The notes below the pieces were generated by a model. That model worked only from the letters and a program-made list of their open reading frames with translations. It searched no databases and was not told where the DNA came from. Of a DNA stretch of 64,000 nucleotides, positions 7,617 through 17,125 are shown piece by piece; position 1 is the stretch's first letter; each line of letters opens with the position of its first letter. The position numbers and the translations under genes were made by a program. The DNA is from Methylobacter tundripaludum SV96 (GTDB lineage: Bacteria; Pseudomonadota; Gammaproteobacteria; Methylococcales; Methylomonadaceae). The DNA is taken from positions 2,111,937-2,175,936 of the forward strand of contig NZ_JH109152.1 of assembly GCF_000190755.2 (NCBI RefSeq), in the 5' to 3' direction.

Positions 7617-8916
7617 GCAATTGGCGGCGATGCCGAAATATGAAATATATAAGGATTCTGGCGTGGAATGGCTGGGGGAGATTCCGGAGCATTGGGAGAT
7701 CAAAAGATTAAAATTTATCATTGCTGAACACTCTGGTAATGGATTTCCTGTAGAGGAGCAGGGAAAGCACACTGGTGAGTTGCCGTTTTATAAAGTGAGC
7801 GATATTGGTGGTGACAGCATGTATATCAGTCATGCATCAAACTACGTGAACTTCAAAACAGCAAAAAAACTGAAGTGGAATTTGATACCTTCTGGCTCAC
7901 TAATCACTGCTAAGATAGGTGAAGCCCTTAGAAAAAACCATAGGAAAATATCAACTTCTAGTTCAATAATTGATAATAACTGTATAGCTTTCGAAGCTGT
8001 AAGCATTGGTGTAGTGTTTAACTACTATTTACATAAAGTAATTGATTTTGATTGGTTTACGAATCCAGGAGCTGTTCCTTGTATTTCTGTACCAAAGTAC
8101 AAATCTTTTCACATTCCACTTCCCGCTTTTACCGAACAAACCGCCATAGCCGCCTTTCTGGATCGCAAAACCGCGCAGCTTGACCAGGCCGTAGCGATTA
8201 AGGAAAAACAGATCACCCTGTTCAAAGAACACAAACAAATCCTGATTCAAAACGCCGTCACCCGCAGTCTTAACCCAGACGCTCCGATGCGCGACTCCGG
8301 CGTGGAGTGGCTTGGTAAGATACCGGCGCATTGGGCTATATTGGCAAATCGCGTTATATTTAGAGAAAGAGTCGAACCCGGTGAGGACGGTTTGCCTTTA
8401 TTATCTGTTTCGATTCACACGGCTGTTTCATCGGAAGAAATATCTGAAGATGAAAACATTCGTGGACGGATTAAAATTGAAGACAAGACCAAATACAGTT
8501 TGGTGCAGATTGGCGATATAGCCTTCAATATGATGCGTGCTTGGCAGGGAGCGATTGGCGCTGTGAAAATCAAAGGAATGGTAAGTCCCGCATATATCGT
8601 TGCCGTGCCGAATGAAAAAATAGTCTCTTCCTATTTCGAATATCAATATCGATGTCCTGAATTTATTCAACAAATGGATAGATATTCAAAAGGAATTACC
8701 GATTTCCGAAAAAGATTGTATTGGAACGAATTTAAGCAATTGGTGACAGTAGTTCCTCCTGTCGAAGAACAAACCGCCATCGTCACCCACATCGAAACCG
8801 AATCCGCCAAAATCGACCAAGCCATTTCGATACAACAACAGCAAATCGACAAACTGAAAGAATACAAAGCCACCCTGATCAACAGCGCCGTGACCGGCAA
8901 GATCAAAGTGGCGTAA
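7609..8916 (+). CDS. hsdS: Type I restriction-modification system, specificity subunit HsdS
   Basis: DNA-recognition subunit that sets the bipartite target sequence. It has the canonical pseudo-twofold layout: SGVEWLGEIPEHWE opens the first target-recognition domain (about 20-170), and SGVEWLGKIPAHWA opens the second (about 230-390). Each is followed by a conserved helical spacer (EQTAIAAFLDRKTAQLDQA and EEQTAIVTHIETESAKIDQA). Both half-domains are complete, so a bipartite site is expected. Base composition of the two recognition domains is more AT-rich than the spacers, the usual sign of domain exchange. The ATG at 7609 overlaps the preceding stop codon; ATGs at 7597 and 7630 are alternatives. 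Confidence 0.92.
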   Translation: MIEQLAAMPKYEIYKDSGVEWLGEIPEHWEIKRLKFIIAEHSGNGFPVEEQGKHTGELPFYKVSDIGGDSMYISHASNYVNFKTAKKLKWNLIPSGSLITAKIGEALRKNHRKISTSSSIIDNNCIAFEAVSIGVVFNYYLHKVIDFDWFTNPGAVPCISVPKYKSFHIPLPAFTEQTAIAAFLDRKTAQLDQAVAIKEKQITLFKEHKQILIQNAVTRSLNPDAPMRDSGVEWLGKIPAHWAILANRVIFRERVEPGEDGLPLLSVSIHTAVSSEEISEDENIRGRIKIEDKTKYSLVQIGDIAFNMMRAWQGAIGAVKIKGMVSPAYIVAVPNEKIVSSYFEYQYRCPEFIQQMDRYSKGITDFRKRLYWNEFKQLVTVVPPVEEQTAIVTHIETESAKIDQAISIQQQQIDKLKEYKATLINSAVTGKIKVA

Positions 8917-8925
8917 GGAGAGAGC

Positions 8926-11900
8926 ATGGCCAGCCAAACCAACGAACAAGCCCTGGAAATCGCAATCGAAAAACATCTGACCGGCACCTGCCTGGAAGCG
9001 CAAAAGGCCATTGCAGAAGGTGGTGATCTGCCATTCAGCCAGAATCACGGCTACCAGCTCGGCTTGCCGCAGGACTTCAACGCCCGTTATGCGCTCGACA
9101 GCAAACGGTTCTGGGATTTTCTGGAGCAGACCCAACACGAAGAACTGGAAAAGCTGCAAAAACACGGCGGCGATTGGCAGCTGAAGGTGCTGGAACGCTT
9201 CGACCGGCTGGTCAAAAAATACGGCCTGCTGCATTTGCTGAAAAAGGGCCTGAATGTAGATGACGCGAACCTGCAATTGATGTATCCGGCGCCGCTGGCC
9301 AGCAGTTCGGACAAGATCAAACAGAACTTTGCCGAAAACATCTTCAGCAGCACCCGGCAAGTGCGCTATTCGCTGGCCAATACGTTGGAAGAAATCGACC
9401 TGGTGCTGTTCATCAACGGCCTGCCGTTCGCCACGCTGGAGCTGAAAAATCCCTGGACAGGACAAACCGCCCGCTACCACGGCCAGAAACAGTACCGCGA
9501 CGACCGCGACATTAACCAGCCCTTGCTGCAATTCGGCCGCTGCCTGGTGCATATGGCGGTGGATACCGATGAGGTCTATATGACCACCAAGCTGGAGGGT
9601 AAAAGCACGTTCTTTTTACCGTTCAATAAGGGACAGAACTTCGGCGCAGGTAACCCGACCAATTCGGAGGGCCATAAAACCGCTTACCTGTGGCAAGAGA
9701 TATTCAGTAGAGCCAGCGTTGCCAACATCATCCAGCATTTCGTCCGGCTCGACGGCAGCAGTAAAGAGCCGCTGCCCAAGCGCGCGCTGTTTTTTCCGCG
9801 TTATCATCAATTGGATGTCGTGCGCAGGCTGGTAGAGCATGCCGCTAAAAACGGGGTGGGGCAAACCTATTTGATTCAGCATTCGGCCGGTTCGGGTAAA
9901 TCCAACTCCATCACCTGGGCGGCCTATCAGCTGATCGAAACCTATCCGGCCAGCCTTGATACGCCGGGGACTACTGATTTGGAAAAGCCGTTGTTCGATT
10001 CGGTGATTGTCGTCACCGACCGCCGCTTGCTGGACAAGCAGTTGCGCGAGAACATCAAGGAGTTTTCCGAAGTCAAAAACATCATTGCCCCGGCGTTCAA
10101 ATCCTCGGAACTGAAAAGCGCCCTGGAGCAGGGCAAGAAGATTATCATCACCACCATTCAGAAATTCCCTTTCATCATCGACGGCATTGCCGATCTGAGC
10201 GACAAGCGCTTTGCGGTGATCATCGACGAGGCGCACAGTTCCCAAAGCGGTGACGCGCACGACAACATGAATAAGGCGATGGGCAAAACCAAGAATGGCG
10301 AGGAAGAAGGTTTGGACGCCCAGGATAAAATCCTGCAAGCCATGCAATCCCGCAAGATGCGCGGTAACGCTTCTTATCTGGCCTTTACCGCAACGCCCAA
10401 AAACACCACGCTGGAGAAATTCGGCTGCAAACAGCCGGACGGCAGCTTCGAGCCGTTCCATCTGTATTCGATGAAACAGGCCATCGAGGAAGGTTTCATC
10501 CTCGACGTGCTGGCCAATTACACCACTTATAAAAGCTACTACGAGATTCAAAAATCGATTGCCGAGAATCCGCTGTTCGACAGTAGCAAAGCCCAGAAAA
10601 AACTGCGCGCTTATGTGGAACGCCATCAGCAGACCATCAACATTAAAGCGGAAATCATCCTCGATCATTTTATTCCGCAGGTGGTGAACAGCAAAAAGCT
10701 CAAAGGCAAAGCCAAGGGCATGGTGATCACCCAGAACATCGAAACTGCGATCCGTTATTATCTAGCCATAACCCGTTTGCTGGATGAACGCGGCAAGCCG
10801 TTCAAGGCGCTTATTGCGTTTTCAGGGGTCAAGGAGGTTGACGGAATCGAGTACAGCGAAGCCCAGATAAACGGCTTTGCCGAAAACGATACCCGCGATT
10901 ATTTCGATACGGACGAGTACCGCTTGCTGATTGTGGCCAACAAATACCTGACCGGGTTCGACCAGCCCAAACTTTGTGCGATGTATGTCGATAAAAAGCT
11001 GCAATGGGTGCTGGCAGTGCAGGCGCTGTCCCGCCTGAATCGCGCTGCGCCGAAGTGGGGCAAAAAGACCGAAGACCTGTTCATCCTCGATTTCTTTAAT
11101 GCGGTGGACGATATTAAAACGGCCTTCGATCCTTTTTATACCGCAACCCGTTTATCGGAAGCCACGGATATTAACGTACTGCACGAACTGAAAGACGCGT
11201 TGGACGATGTCGGAGTTTATGAATGGCATGAGGTCGAGCAGTTCGTCAAACTGTACTTTGACAATGCCGACGCCCAGCAACTGAGTCCGATCATCGACAC
11301 GGCGGCAGCCCGTTTTAACTATGAATTGGAGCTGGAGGACAACGACAAAGTCGATTTCAAGATCAAGGCTAAACAGTTCGTCAAAATCTACGGACAAATG
11401 GCTTCGATCATGCCGTATGAAATTGCCGTCTGGGAAAAGCTGTTTTGGTTCCTGAAATTCCTGATTCCCAAACTGATCGTTAAAGACCCGGATGCGGATC
11501 AGATCGACGAATTGTTGAATTCGGTCGATTTGTCGTCATACGGCCTGGAGCGCGTCAAACTCAATCACAGCATCGGTTTGGATGACAGCGAAACCGAACT
11601 GGAACCGCAAAATCCTAATCCTCGCGGCGCTCATGGCGGTGAAGAAGAGCACGATCAGCTGGACGAGATTATCCGCAGTTTCAATGAGCGCTGGTTTCAG
11701 GGCTGGGGAGCGACTCCCGAAGAGCAGCGTATCAAATTCATCAATATTGCCGACGGCATCAAGGCCCATCCGGATTTCGAAGAAAAGTACCAAAACAATC
11801 CGGATGTGCATAACCGGGATTTGGCGTTCGAGAAGATATTCGAAGATGTGATATTGAAAAATCGGCGCAATGAACTGGATCTGTATAAGTTGTTAGCCAA

Positions 11901-11958
11901 TGATGCAGCCTTTAAAGCAGCCATGCAGCAGAGTTTAAGACGCATGGTGGGGTACTAA
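8926..11958 (+). CDS. hsdR: Type I restriction-modification system, restriction/translocase subunit HsdR
   Basis: ATP-dependent DNA translocase and endonuclease subunit. The N-terminal nuclease domain (about 100-210) contains LVLFINGLPFATLELKN, fitting the D...E-x-K nuclease core. Superfamily 2 helicase motifs follow: Walker A GSGKS (about 322), DEAHSSQSG (about 433), FTATPKNT (about 489) and the motif VI-like ALSRLNR. The 1,010-residue length is normal. The start has AAGGAGAG 5-12 bases upstream and lies 9 bp after the hsdS stop. No frameshift was seen, so the restriction system appears functional. Confidence 0.94.
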   Translation: MASQTNEQALEIAIEKHLTGTCLEAQKAIAEGGDLPFSQNHGYQLGLPQDFNARYALDSKRFWDFLEQTQHEELEKLQKHGGDWQLKVLERFDRLVKKYGLLHLLKKGLNVDDANLQLMYPAPLASSSDKIKQNFAENIFSSTRQVRYSLANTLEEIDLVLFINGLPFATLELKNPWTGQTARYHGQKQYRDDRDINQPLLQFGRCLVHMAVDTDEVYMTTKLEGKSTFFLPFNKGQNFGAGNPTNSEGHKTAYLWQEIFSRASVANIIQHFVRLDGSSKEPLPKRALFFPRYHQLDVVRRLVEHAAKNGVGQTYLIQHSAGSGKSNSITWAAYQLIETYPASLDTPGTTDLEKPLFDSVIVVTDRRLLDKQLRENIKEFSEVKNIIAPAFKSSELKSALEQGKKIIITTIQKFPFIIDGIADLSDKRFAVIIDEAHSSQSGDAHDNMNKAMGKTKNGEEEGLDAQDKILQAMQSRKMRGNASYLAFTATPKNTTLEKFGCKQPDGSFEPFHLYSMKQAIEEGFILDVLANYTTYKSYYEIQKSIAENPLFDSSKAQKKLRAYVERHQQTINIKAEIILDHFIPQVVNSKKLKGKAKGMVITQNIETAIRYYLAITRLLDERGKPFKALIAFSGVKEVDGIEYSEAQINGFAENDTRDYFDTDEYRLLIVANKYLTGFDQPKLCAMYVDKKLQWVLAVQALSRLNRAAPKWGKKTEDLFILDFFNAVDDIKTAFDPFYTATRLSEATDINVLHELKDALDDVGVYEWHEVEQFVKLYFDNADAQQLSPIIDTAAARFNYELELEDNDKVDFKIKAKQFVKIYGQMASIMPYEIAVWEKLFWFLKFLIPKLIVKDPDADQIDELLNSVDLSSYGLERVKLNHSIGLDDSETELEPQNPNPRGAHGGEEEHDQLDEIIRSFNERWFQGWGATPEEQRIKFINIADGIKAHPDFEEKYQNNPDVHNRDLAFEKIFEDVILKNRRNELDLYKLLANDAAFKAAMQQSLRRMVGY

Positions 11959-12209
11959 AGTTGTTCGCCCTGGATTAATGATTCCATGATCAAGTGGGTA
12001 AGTATTCGCCGACTTTAGTGGGGGTGGCGATGCTTTGCCAGGTGATCATTAAGCGCAATAGACAAAACATGCTAGTCTGCCGGATGTGCCTAAAGATACA
12101 ATAAGGCAAATACTATACGAGCTTGGATAACAACTCCGCATTACACTAAAGTTGAAAAAGGGCTTACCCATCATAATCACCATTTCAATAAATTATTCAT
12201 CCGACAATT
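11959..12209. other. Intergenic gap between hsdR and lgt
   Basis: About 250 bases without a gene. The right half carries the second copy of the repeat that also lies upstream of the hsd operon. It should contain the lgt promoter, but no convincing -35/-10 pair was picked out. Confidence 0.6.
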
Positions 12210-12212
12210 ATG
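12089..12212 (+). repeat. Right copy of the direct repeat flanking the hsd operon
   Basis: cctaaagatacaataa...acgagcttggataacaac (12089-12134) and acactaaagttgaaaaag...catttcaata...aattatgc (12142-12212) match the two blocks at 3704-3747 and 3845-3900. This copy runs directly into the ATG of lgt, suggesting it is the native upstream region of lgt. Confidence 0.6.
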
Positions 12213-13007
12213 CTGAATTTTCCACAAATTGATCCCATCGCTTTAAGTCTAGGGCCGGTAAAAATTCACTGGTACGGCCTTATGTACCTGATCGGTTTTG
12301 CTGCCGTGTGGTTTTTGGGGCAAAAACGCGCCGAGCAACCTTGGTCGCCGATCAAACCGGAAGCCATAGAAGACTTGGTTACTTACGGTGCGTTCGGCGT
12401 AATCCTGGGCGGCAGGATCGGTTATATCCTGTTTTATAATTTTGAAGGATTCCTCAGTAATCCGCTTATCCTGTTTAAAATATGGCAGGGCGGCATGTCC
12501 TTTCACGGCGGCATGTTGGGCGTGTTTATCGCGATGTGGTTGTTCGCCAAAAAGCAGCAATGCAGCATGCTGCAATTGACCGATATTATCGCGCCGCTGG
12601 CGCCTATCGGTTTAGGCGCAGGGCGTATTGGCAACTTTATCAATTCCGAATTGTGGGGCAGACCCACCGATGTGCCATGGGCCATGATCTTTCCTACCGG
12701 CGGTCCTCTAGCCCGTCATCCTTCTCAATTGTATGAAGCCTTTTTAGAGGGCGTCGTGTTGTTTGCCATACTCTGGGTTTATTCCAGCAAACCAAGACCA
12801 GTTATGGCTACGACCGGTATGGCATTGTTTTTTTACGGTTGCTTCAGGTTTTTTGTCGAATTTTTCAGAATGCCGGACGTGCAATTAGGCTATTTGGCCT
12901 TGGACTGGGTGACGATGGGACAGATACTGTCAACACCGATGATAATAATCGGCGCTGCGTTATTTTATTTTGCCCATACGACTGCAAGGAAGCAGGAGTC
13001 GGAGTAA
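12210..13007 (+). CDS. lgt: Prolipoprotein diacylglyceryl transferase
   Basis: Inner-membrane enzyme that moves a diacylglyceryl group from phosphatidylglycerol to the lipobox cysteine of prolipoproteins, the first step of lipoprotein maturation. It shows the expected seven hydrophobic segments and family motifs: [12 protein letters not shown] near the N-terminus, [20 protein letters not shown] (the essential HGG region, about 95-103), and the Lgt signature [17 protein letters not shown] (about 140). Its 265 residues are normal. The last residues (TTARKQESE) are encoded by a copy of a dispersed repeat that also occurs at 19540-19590, so the tail has been replaced or extended by repeat DNA. 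thyA follows directly. Confidence 0.95.
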   Translation: MLNFPQIDPIALSLGPVKIHWYGLMYLIGFAAVWFLGQKRAEQPWSPIKPEAIEDLVTYGAFGVILGGRIGYILFYNFEGFLSNPLILFKIWQGGMSFHGGMLGVFIAMWLFAKKQQCSMLQLTDIIAPLAPIGLGAGRIGNFINSELWGRPTDVPWAMIFPTGGPLARHPSQLYEAFLEGVVLFAILWVYSSKPRPVMATTGMALFFYGCFRFFVEFFRMPDVQLGYLALDWVTMGQILSTPMIIIGAALFYFAHTTARKQESE

Positions 13008-13030
13008 TGCAGGAGCAATTACCGAGAAAA
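12979..13030 (+). repeat. Dispersed repeat (cgactgca-gga-gcaggag...) overlapping the lgt 3' end
   Basis: The segment tacgactgcaaggaagcagg through atgcaggagcaattaccgag matches 19540-19590 closely. Shorter pieces of the same unit lie at about 14547-14565 and, inverted, at about 40590-40620. It encodes the last Lgt residues and fills the lgt-thyA gap. Confidence 0.7.
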
Positions 13031-13035
13031 ACCGC

Positions 13036-13869
13036 ATGAAGCCGTATCTACAATTACTGGATAATATTATTCAACAAGGCAGCCCAAAAGGCGACAGAAC
13101 CGGTAGCGGCACGTTGTCCATTTTCGGGCATCAGATGCGGTTTCCGCTGGCGGAAGGCTTTCCATTGGTTACGACCAAGAAAATACATTTAAAATCAATA
13201 ATTTATGAATTAATTTGGTTTTTAAAAGGCGAGACCAACCTGAGTTTTTTGCATCAGTATAATGTCAACATCTGGAACGAATGGGCGGATCAAAACGGCG
13301 AGTTAGGACCCGTCTACGGCCATCAATGGCGTTCATGGCCGACACCCGACGGTCGGCATATCGACCAGATTCAGCAAGTTATCGAACAACTTAAAAACAC
13401 CCCCAACAGTCGCCGGATTATCGTTTCCGCCTGGAATGTGGCGGATCTGCCCGATGAAAGCATCAGTCCGCAACAGAATGTGGCGCTAGGAAAAATGGCG
13501 CTGGCTCCCTGTCATGCGTTTTTTCAGTTCTATGTGGCCGATGGCAAGTTGTCTTGTCAGCTCTATCAGCGCAGTTGCGACACGTTTTTGGGTTTGCCGT
13601 TCAATATAGCCAGTTATGCATTATTGACGCACATGGTCGCTCAGCAGTGCGATTTGGAAGTCGGCGATTTTGTCTGGACCGGCGGCGATGTGCATCTTTA
13701 CCTGAATCATCAGCAGCAGGCTAACCTGCAACTAACTCGCAAGCCTTACGCGCTGCCGACATTAAGAATAAAACGCAGGCCGGAATCGATATTCGATTAC
13801 CAATATGAAGATTTTGAAGTCATTGATTATCAGGCACACGAACATATCAAGGCGCCGATTTCTGTTTAA
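13036..13869 (+). CDS. thyA: Thymidylate synthase
   Basis: Converts dUMP and 5,10-methylene-tetrahydrofolate to dTMP and dihydrofolate in the cytosol. The start [15 protein letters not shown] aligns with the usual ThyA N-terminus, so the ATG at 13036 is used rather than in-frame codons overlapping lgt. Motifs: DRTGTGTLS-type [18 protein letters not shown], the catalytic [12 protein letters not shown] with Cys at about 159, and [20 protein letters not shown] for dUMP binding. It is 277 residues, slightly longer than the 264-residue enterobacterial form because of an extra stretch around [16 protein letters not shown]. folA, which regenerates its folate product, lies 2 kb downstream. The ribosome-binding site is weak. 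Confidence 0.96.
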   Translation: MKPYLQLLDNIIQQGSPKGDRTGSGTLSIFGHQMRFPLAEGFPLVTTKKIHLKSIIYELIWFLKGETNLSFLHQYNVNIWNEWADQNGELGPVYGHQWRSWPTPDGRHIDQIQQVIEQLKNTPNSRRIIVSAWNVADLPDESISPQQNVALGKMALAPCHAFFQFYVADGKLSCQLYQRSCDTFLGLPFNIASYALLTHMVAQQCDLEVGDFVWTGGDVHLYLNHQQQANLQLTRKPYALPTLRIKRRPESIFDYQYEDFEVIDYQAHEHIKAPISV

Positions 13870-13932
13870 CGATTTAGCGATCAAGACCGAAAACAGCACT
13901 TTTCTTTTTTTAAGCAAAATGAACCCTCACAC

Positions 13933-14547
13933 ATGAATATTCAATACAAAGCGCACCCTTGGCACGGCATTAGTCCGGGCGACCATACGCCGGACATCGT
14001 CACGGCCTTTATCGAAATTGTCCCGTCGGATACCGTTAAATATGAAATCGATAAAGAAACCGGGTATCTGAAAATCGATCGTCCGCAAAAGTTTTCCAAC
14101 ACGGTGCCGACGCTTTACGGCTTTATTCCGCAAACCTATTGTGCAGACAGGGTTGCCGAATTTGCCGCATTAAAATCAGGCAAACTTGTTGCGAAAGGCG
14201 ATGGAGACCCGCTGGACATTTGCGTTTTGAGCGAGCGAAGTGTGACGCATGGCGACATTCTTTTACAGGCGATACCGATCGGCGGTTTTCGTTTGCTGGA
14301 TGGAGGCGAAGCCGACGACAAGATTATTGCCGTCATGAAAGGTGACGAGTTCTATCGGCAATGGAATGACGTGTCAGACTGCCCCGAGTCGTATATCAAC
14401 CGCCTGAAACATTATTTCCTGACTTATAAACAGCTGCCGAGCGAAAAGAGTTCCTGCGAAATAACCAATGTTTATGGGCGGGAAGAAGCGCATGAAGTGA
14501 TCAGGCGAGCCATGGAAGATTATCAAAGTCGTTTTATTGCCGAATAA
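13933..14547 (+). CDS. ppa: Inorganic pyrophosphatase (family I)
   Basis: Hydrolyses pyrophosphate to phosphate, pulling biosynthetic reactions forward. The family I signature is present as KGDGDPLDICVLSE (about 88-101), with the metal-binding aspartates. Upstream is the YEIDKETGYLKIDRP element that binds substrate. At 204 residues it is a little longer than the roughly 175-residue E. coli enzyme, and the N-terminal PWHGISPGDHTPD region is typical of the longer subgroup. It is separated from thyA by 63 bp and faces the convergent asparaginase gene. Confidence 0.93.
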   Translation: MNIQYKAHPWHGISPGDHTPDIVTAFIEIVPSDTVKYEIDKETGYLKIDRPQKFSNTVPTLYGFIPQTYCADRVAEFAALKSGKLVAKGDGDPLDICVLSERSVTHGDILLQAIPIGGFRLLDGGEADDKIIAVMKGDEFYRQWNDVSDCPESYINRLKHYFLTYKQLPSEKSSCEITNVYGREEAHEVIRRAMEDYQSRFIAE

Positions 14548-14656
14548 CGACTGCACGGGCAGCGTAGGGGTGTGCAGAAACACGAAGAGTTCGAAGATGA
14601 AACATAAAACTTCGCGCTCTTCGCAGTGCAAATCCTTTGGTTGGCATTCAGTGTAA

Positions 14657-15673
14657 TTAAAGATGTTCCCCGGCAATATCCTCGACCATAAAATCCATTA
14701 TTTCCTGCTTGTCGTCAAAATTCCCATAAGCCAGCAGCAGTTTTACATAGGCCGCTTCAATCGACACATCCCAGATTATTTTAGCGCCTTGTTCGATTAA
14801 GGCTTGAGTGCTTTGGTAGGCATCGGCCGATTTAATCGCCGGAGCCAGATAAACGGTGATTCCTTGTTTTTCGCAGCGTTTCATAAATTCAATTAACGAA
14901 TAGTTTTCGCCCCATTGCGGCGATGCATACGCGGTACCGGAGTGATATAAATCATGTAAAACGGCATCGACATGGTCCAGGTTAAACCGCGCGTAATCCA
15001 GTCCGGGATAGGGCTTTATCATTAAGATGCGGTCTGAAAAATAGGCTTTTAACGGGATGCGCCGGGGCGGCGTTTGTTGCGCAGGTGGATTCAATAATGA
15101 AAACTGTCGGTTTTCGAATTGCATGTAACTCTTGCCCTGAACGCTGAAAAAATCGCCGCTTAACTGTAAAGAGCAGGCCAATCGGGTGCCTTGATGCAGT
15201 TGCGTAATTTGTTGGTGGTTTCGATAGGGTACAAAAACCCCAGTCTCGATTTTTTGCAGGATAAACTCGACCGCGCAGATAAAGTTTTCCAGTCCGTTGG
15301 CCTTTGGATTTTCCAGCGGATAATCGCTGGAAACCAGCAGCATCGGAATCTTGGCGGCATTAAAATAAAAGCTCAACGCGCAAGCGGTATAAGCCAGGGT
15401 ATCGGTGCCATGGGTAATGATGATGCCGTCATATTGATCGGGCCGGGCGGCTTCTATGGCTGCAATGAGGGTTTTCCAGGCGCCGGGCGCCAGGTTCTCG
15501 CTTAAGATCTGTAGGGGCTGGATGGTGTCGAAATGGATTTGCCGGTGATTTTCATCATGCTGTTGAAACTGCCGGATCAATTCGAACGATGTGCTGTCGG
15601 ATGTATTGATGGTGCCGCCAGTTGCAATAGAGCCGATAGTTCCCCCGGTAAATACAACCAGTATATTTTTCAT
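14657..15673 (-). CDS. L-asparaginase, type I
   Basis: Hydrolyses L-asparagine to aspartate and ammonia. Both catalytic threonine motifs are present: VFTGGTIGS at the N-terminus and ITHGTDTLAYTA at about 85-96. There is no signal peptide, so a cytoplasmic type I enzyme is expected; 338 residues is normal for this class. A middle loop (NPPAQQTPPRRIPLK) is somewhat extended. It is transcribed divergently from folA with a 49-bp gap that must hold both promoters, and converges on ppa. Confidence 0.9.
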   Translation of the reverse strand: MKNILVVFTGGTIGSIATGGTINTSDSTSFELIRQFQQHDENHRQIHFDTIQPLQILSENLAPGAWKTLIAAIEAARPDQYDGIIITHGTDTLAYTACALSFYFNAAKIPMLLVSSDYPLENPKANGLENFICAVEFILQKIETGVFVPYRNHQQITQLHQGTRLACSLQLSGDFFSVQGKSYMQFENRQFSLLNPPAQQTPPRRIPLKAYFSDRILMIKPYPGLDYARFNLDHVDAVLHDLYHSGTAYASPQWGENYSLIEFMKRCEKQGITVYLAPAIKSADAYQSTQALIEQGAKIIWDVSIEAAYVKLLLAYGNFDDKQEIMDFMVEDIAGEHL

Positions 15674-15722
15674 AGTATGATGCTTGGGTAAAATTTAATT
15701 ATTCAAAGAATACTGCATTAAA

Positions 15723-16214
15723 ATGAAAATATCACTTATCGTCGCGATGGCGAGCAACCGGGCCATCGGCCTGAATAATCAGATGCCCTGGCATTTATCT
15801 GCCGACCTTAAAAAATTTAAAAAAATAACCATGGGCGCACCCATTTTGATGGGCCGAAAAACCTATGAGTCGATAGGCAGGCCGTTGCCGGGGCGCACCA
15901 ATATCATTATCAGCAGGAATCCGTCATACAGCCAACCGGGCTGTCTGGTTTTTAACGATATTGACAAGGCGCTGGCAAGTTGCGGCGACAGCGATGAGAT
16001 CTTTGTCATCGGCGGCTCGGATTTTTACAAGTCGATGCTGCCGGTTGCCGATACGCTCTACCTGACGCAAATACATCAGGATTTCCCCGGCGATACGTTT
16101 TTTCCCGAGATTGATGCAGATCAATGGACTGAGGTGGAACGGGAAGATGTTCAGGATGATCCCGATGTGTCGTTCAGCTACAGTTTTTTGAAGTTGGAAA
16201 AAGTTAAAAAGTAG
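15723..16214 (+). CDS. folA: Dihydrofolate reductase
   Basis: NADPH-dependent reduction of dihydrofolate to tetrahydrofolate, closing the cycle opened by ThyA. The N-terminus ISLIVAMASNRAIGLNNQMPWHL carries the Met20-loop region with the PWHL motif, followed by MGRKTYESIGRPLPGR and the FVIGGSDFY NADPH-binding glycine pair. Length 163 is typical. The gene stands alone and ends at a strong bidirectional terminator shared with apaH. Confidence 0.95.
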   Translation: MKISLIVAMASNRAIGLNNQMPWHLSADLKKFKKITMGAPILMGRKTYESIGRPLPGRTNIIISRNPSYSQPGCLVFNDIDKALASCGDSDEIFVIGGSDFYKSMLPVADTLYLTQIHQDFPGDTFFPEIDADQWTEVEREDVQDDPDVSFSYSFLKLEKVKK

Positions 16215-16232
16215 AACGCGGATTCGACAGAT

Positions 16233-16264
16233 AAAACAACGTAGGGCGCGCCCTACGTTGTTTT
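16233..16264. terminator. Bidirectional intrinsic terminator between folA and apaH
   Basis: A perfect 32-bp palindrome with arms aaaacaacgtagggcg / cgccctacgttgtttt. It has A-run and T-run flanks, so it can stop transcripts from both the folA (+) and apaH (-) sides. Confidence 0.85.
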
Positions 16265-16277
16265 TAAAGGCAGCAAC

Positions 16278-17123
16278 TTAACTCGCTACAGCGAGATAAC
16301 TTTTATTGGGTTTTTTGGATTCAGGGCAATCAATGCTGAAACGCTGCACGGACTCACCGAGTTTTAATGCAGTTAATTGTCCGCCCCAAAGACAACCGGT
16401 ATCAATCGCGTAACAGTTGGGTCCTTCGTAATATCCCAAGGCTGACCAGTGGCCGAAGATAATGCGCAGGTCTGCGTTTTTACGTTTAGGCGCTTCAAAC
16501 CAGGGAACAAGACTTTTGGGTTGGGAGCCTAAAGGTCCGCTATTAACAAAATCCAGTCGACCGTTAACATCGCAATAACGCATTCGGGTAAAGCAATTGA
16601 TGATGAAACGCAGCTTCTCAACACCTTTCAAGTTGGATGACCAGATATTGGGCTTGTTGCCGTACATTTGTTTCAAAAACGCCCGATAATCAGGACCTCT
16701 TAAGGCCTGTTCCGCCAGCAAAGCCATTTTTTGGGTCCTTTTAAAATCCCATTGAGGCGGAAGACCGGCATGAACCAGGCAGAAATCCTCGTTAAAATGA
16801 AACAGCGGCCGATGTCTCAGCCAATCGATTAACTCATCCCTATCCGGCGCTTCAAGTATCGGCAGCAGCGAGTCTTTTTTATTGGCTATTTTGGGCGCGC
16901 AGGATGCGGCCAACAAATGCAAATCATGATTGCCCAGCACCGTGATCGCAGAATCCCCCAGCGATTTGACAAAGCGTAGGGTTTCCAAAGACTTGGGGCC
17001 GCGATTGACCAGATCGCCGGCAAACCACAGTTGATCGGACTGTTCATTAAAAGAGATAGTATCGAGGAGTCTTAATAATTCATCAAAACAGCCTTGAATA
17101 TCGCCGATAGCATAAATAGACAT
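16278..17123 (-). CDS. apaH: Bis(5'-nucleosyl)-tetraphosphatase, symmetrical (diadenosine tetraphosphatase)
   Basis: Cleaves Ap4A to two ADP and can remove Np4 caps from RNA. Phosphoesterase motifs are in order: YAIGDIQGC at the N-terminus, WFAGDLVNRGP (about 34), LGNHDLHLLA (about 64), and a late FGHWSALG (about 232). The 281-residue length is as expected. It lies 2 bp downstream of apaG and ends at the terminator it shares with folA. The usual upstream ksgA is not in this window. Confidence 0.95.
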   Translation of the reverse strand: MSIYAIGDIQGCFDELLRLLDTISFNEQSDQLWFAGDLVNRGPKSLETLRFVKSLGDSAITVLGNHDLHLLAASCAPKIANKKDSLLPILEAPDRDELIDWLRHRPLFHFNEDFCLVHAGLPPQWDFKRTQKMALLAEQALRGPDYRAFLKQMYGNKPNIWSSNLKGVEKLRFIINCFTRMRYCDVNGRLDFVNSGPLGSQPKSLVPWFEAPKRKNADLRIIFGHWSALGYYEGPNCYAIDTGCLWGGQLTALKLGESVQRFSIDCPESKKPNKSYLAVAS

Positions 17124-17125
17124 TT

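Noticed and set aside
7609-8916. Phase-variable hsdS
   Set aside because: No long homopolymer or short tandem repeat, no partial second hsdS and no recombinase gene nearby.
8686-9552. 288-codon minus-strand frame across the hsdS-hsdR junction
   Set aside because: Antisense to two confident genes; composition (Gln/Phe/Val-rich) is that of a shadow frame.
9616-10668. 350-codon minus-strand reading frame inside hsdR
   Set aside because: It lies fully antisense to the well-supported HsdR coding sequence, shows no recognisable motif, and is a product of codon bias on the opposite strand.
12970-13035. N-terminal extension of thyA overlapping lgt
   Set aside because: The extra residues come from repeat DNA and do not resemble ThyA; homologues start at the MKPYLQLL position (13036).
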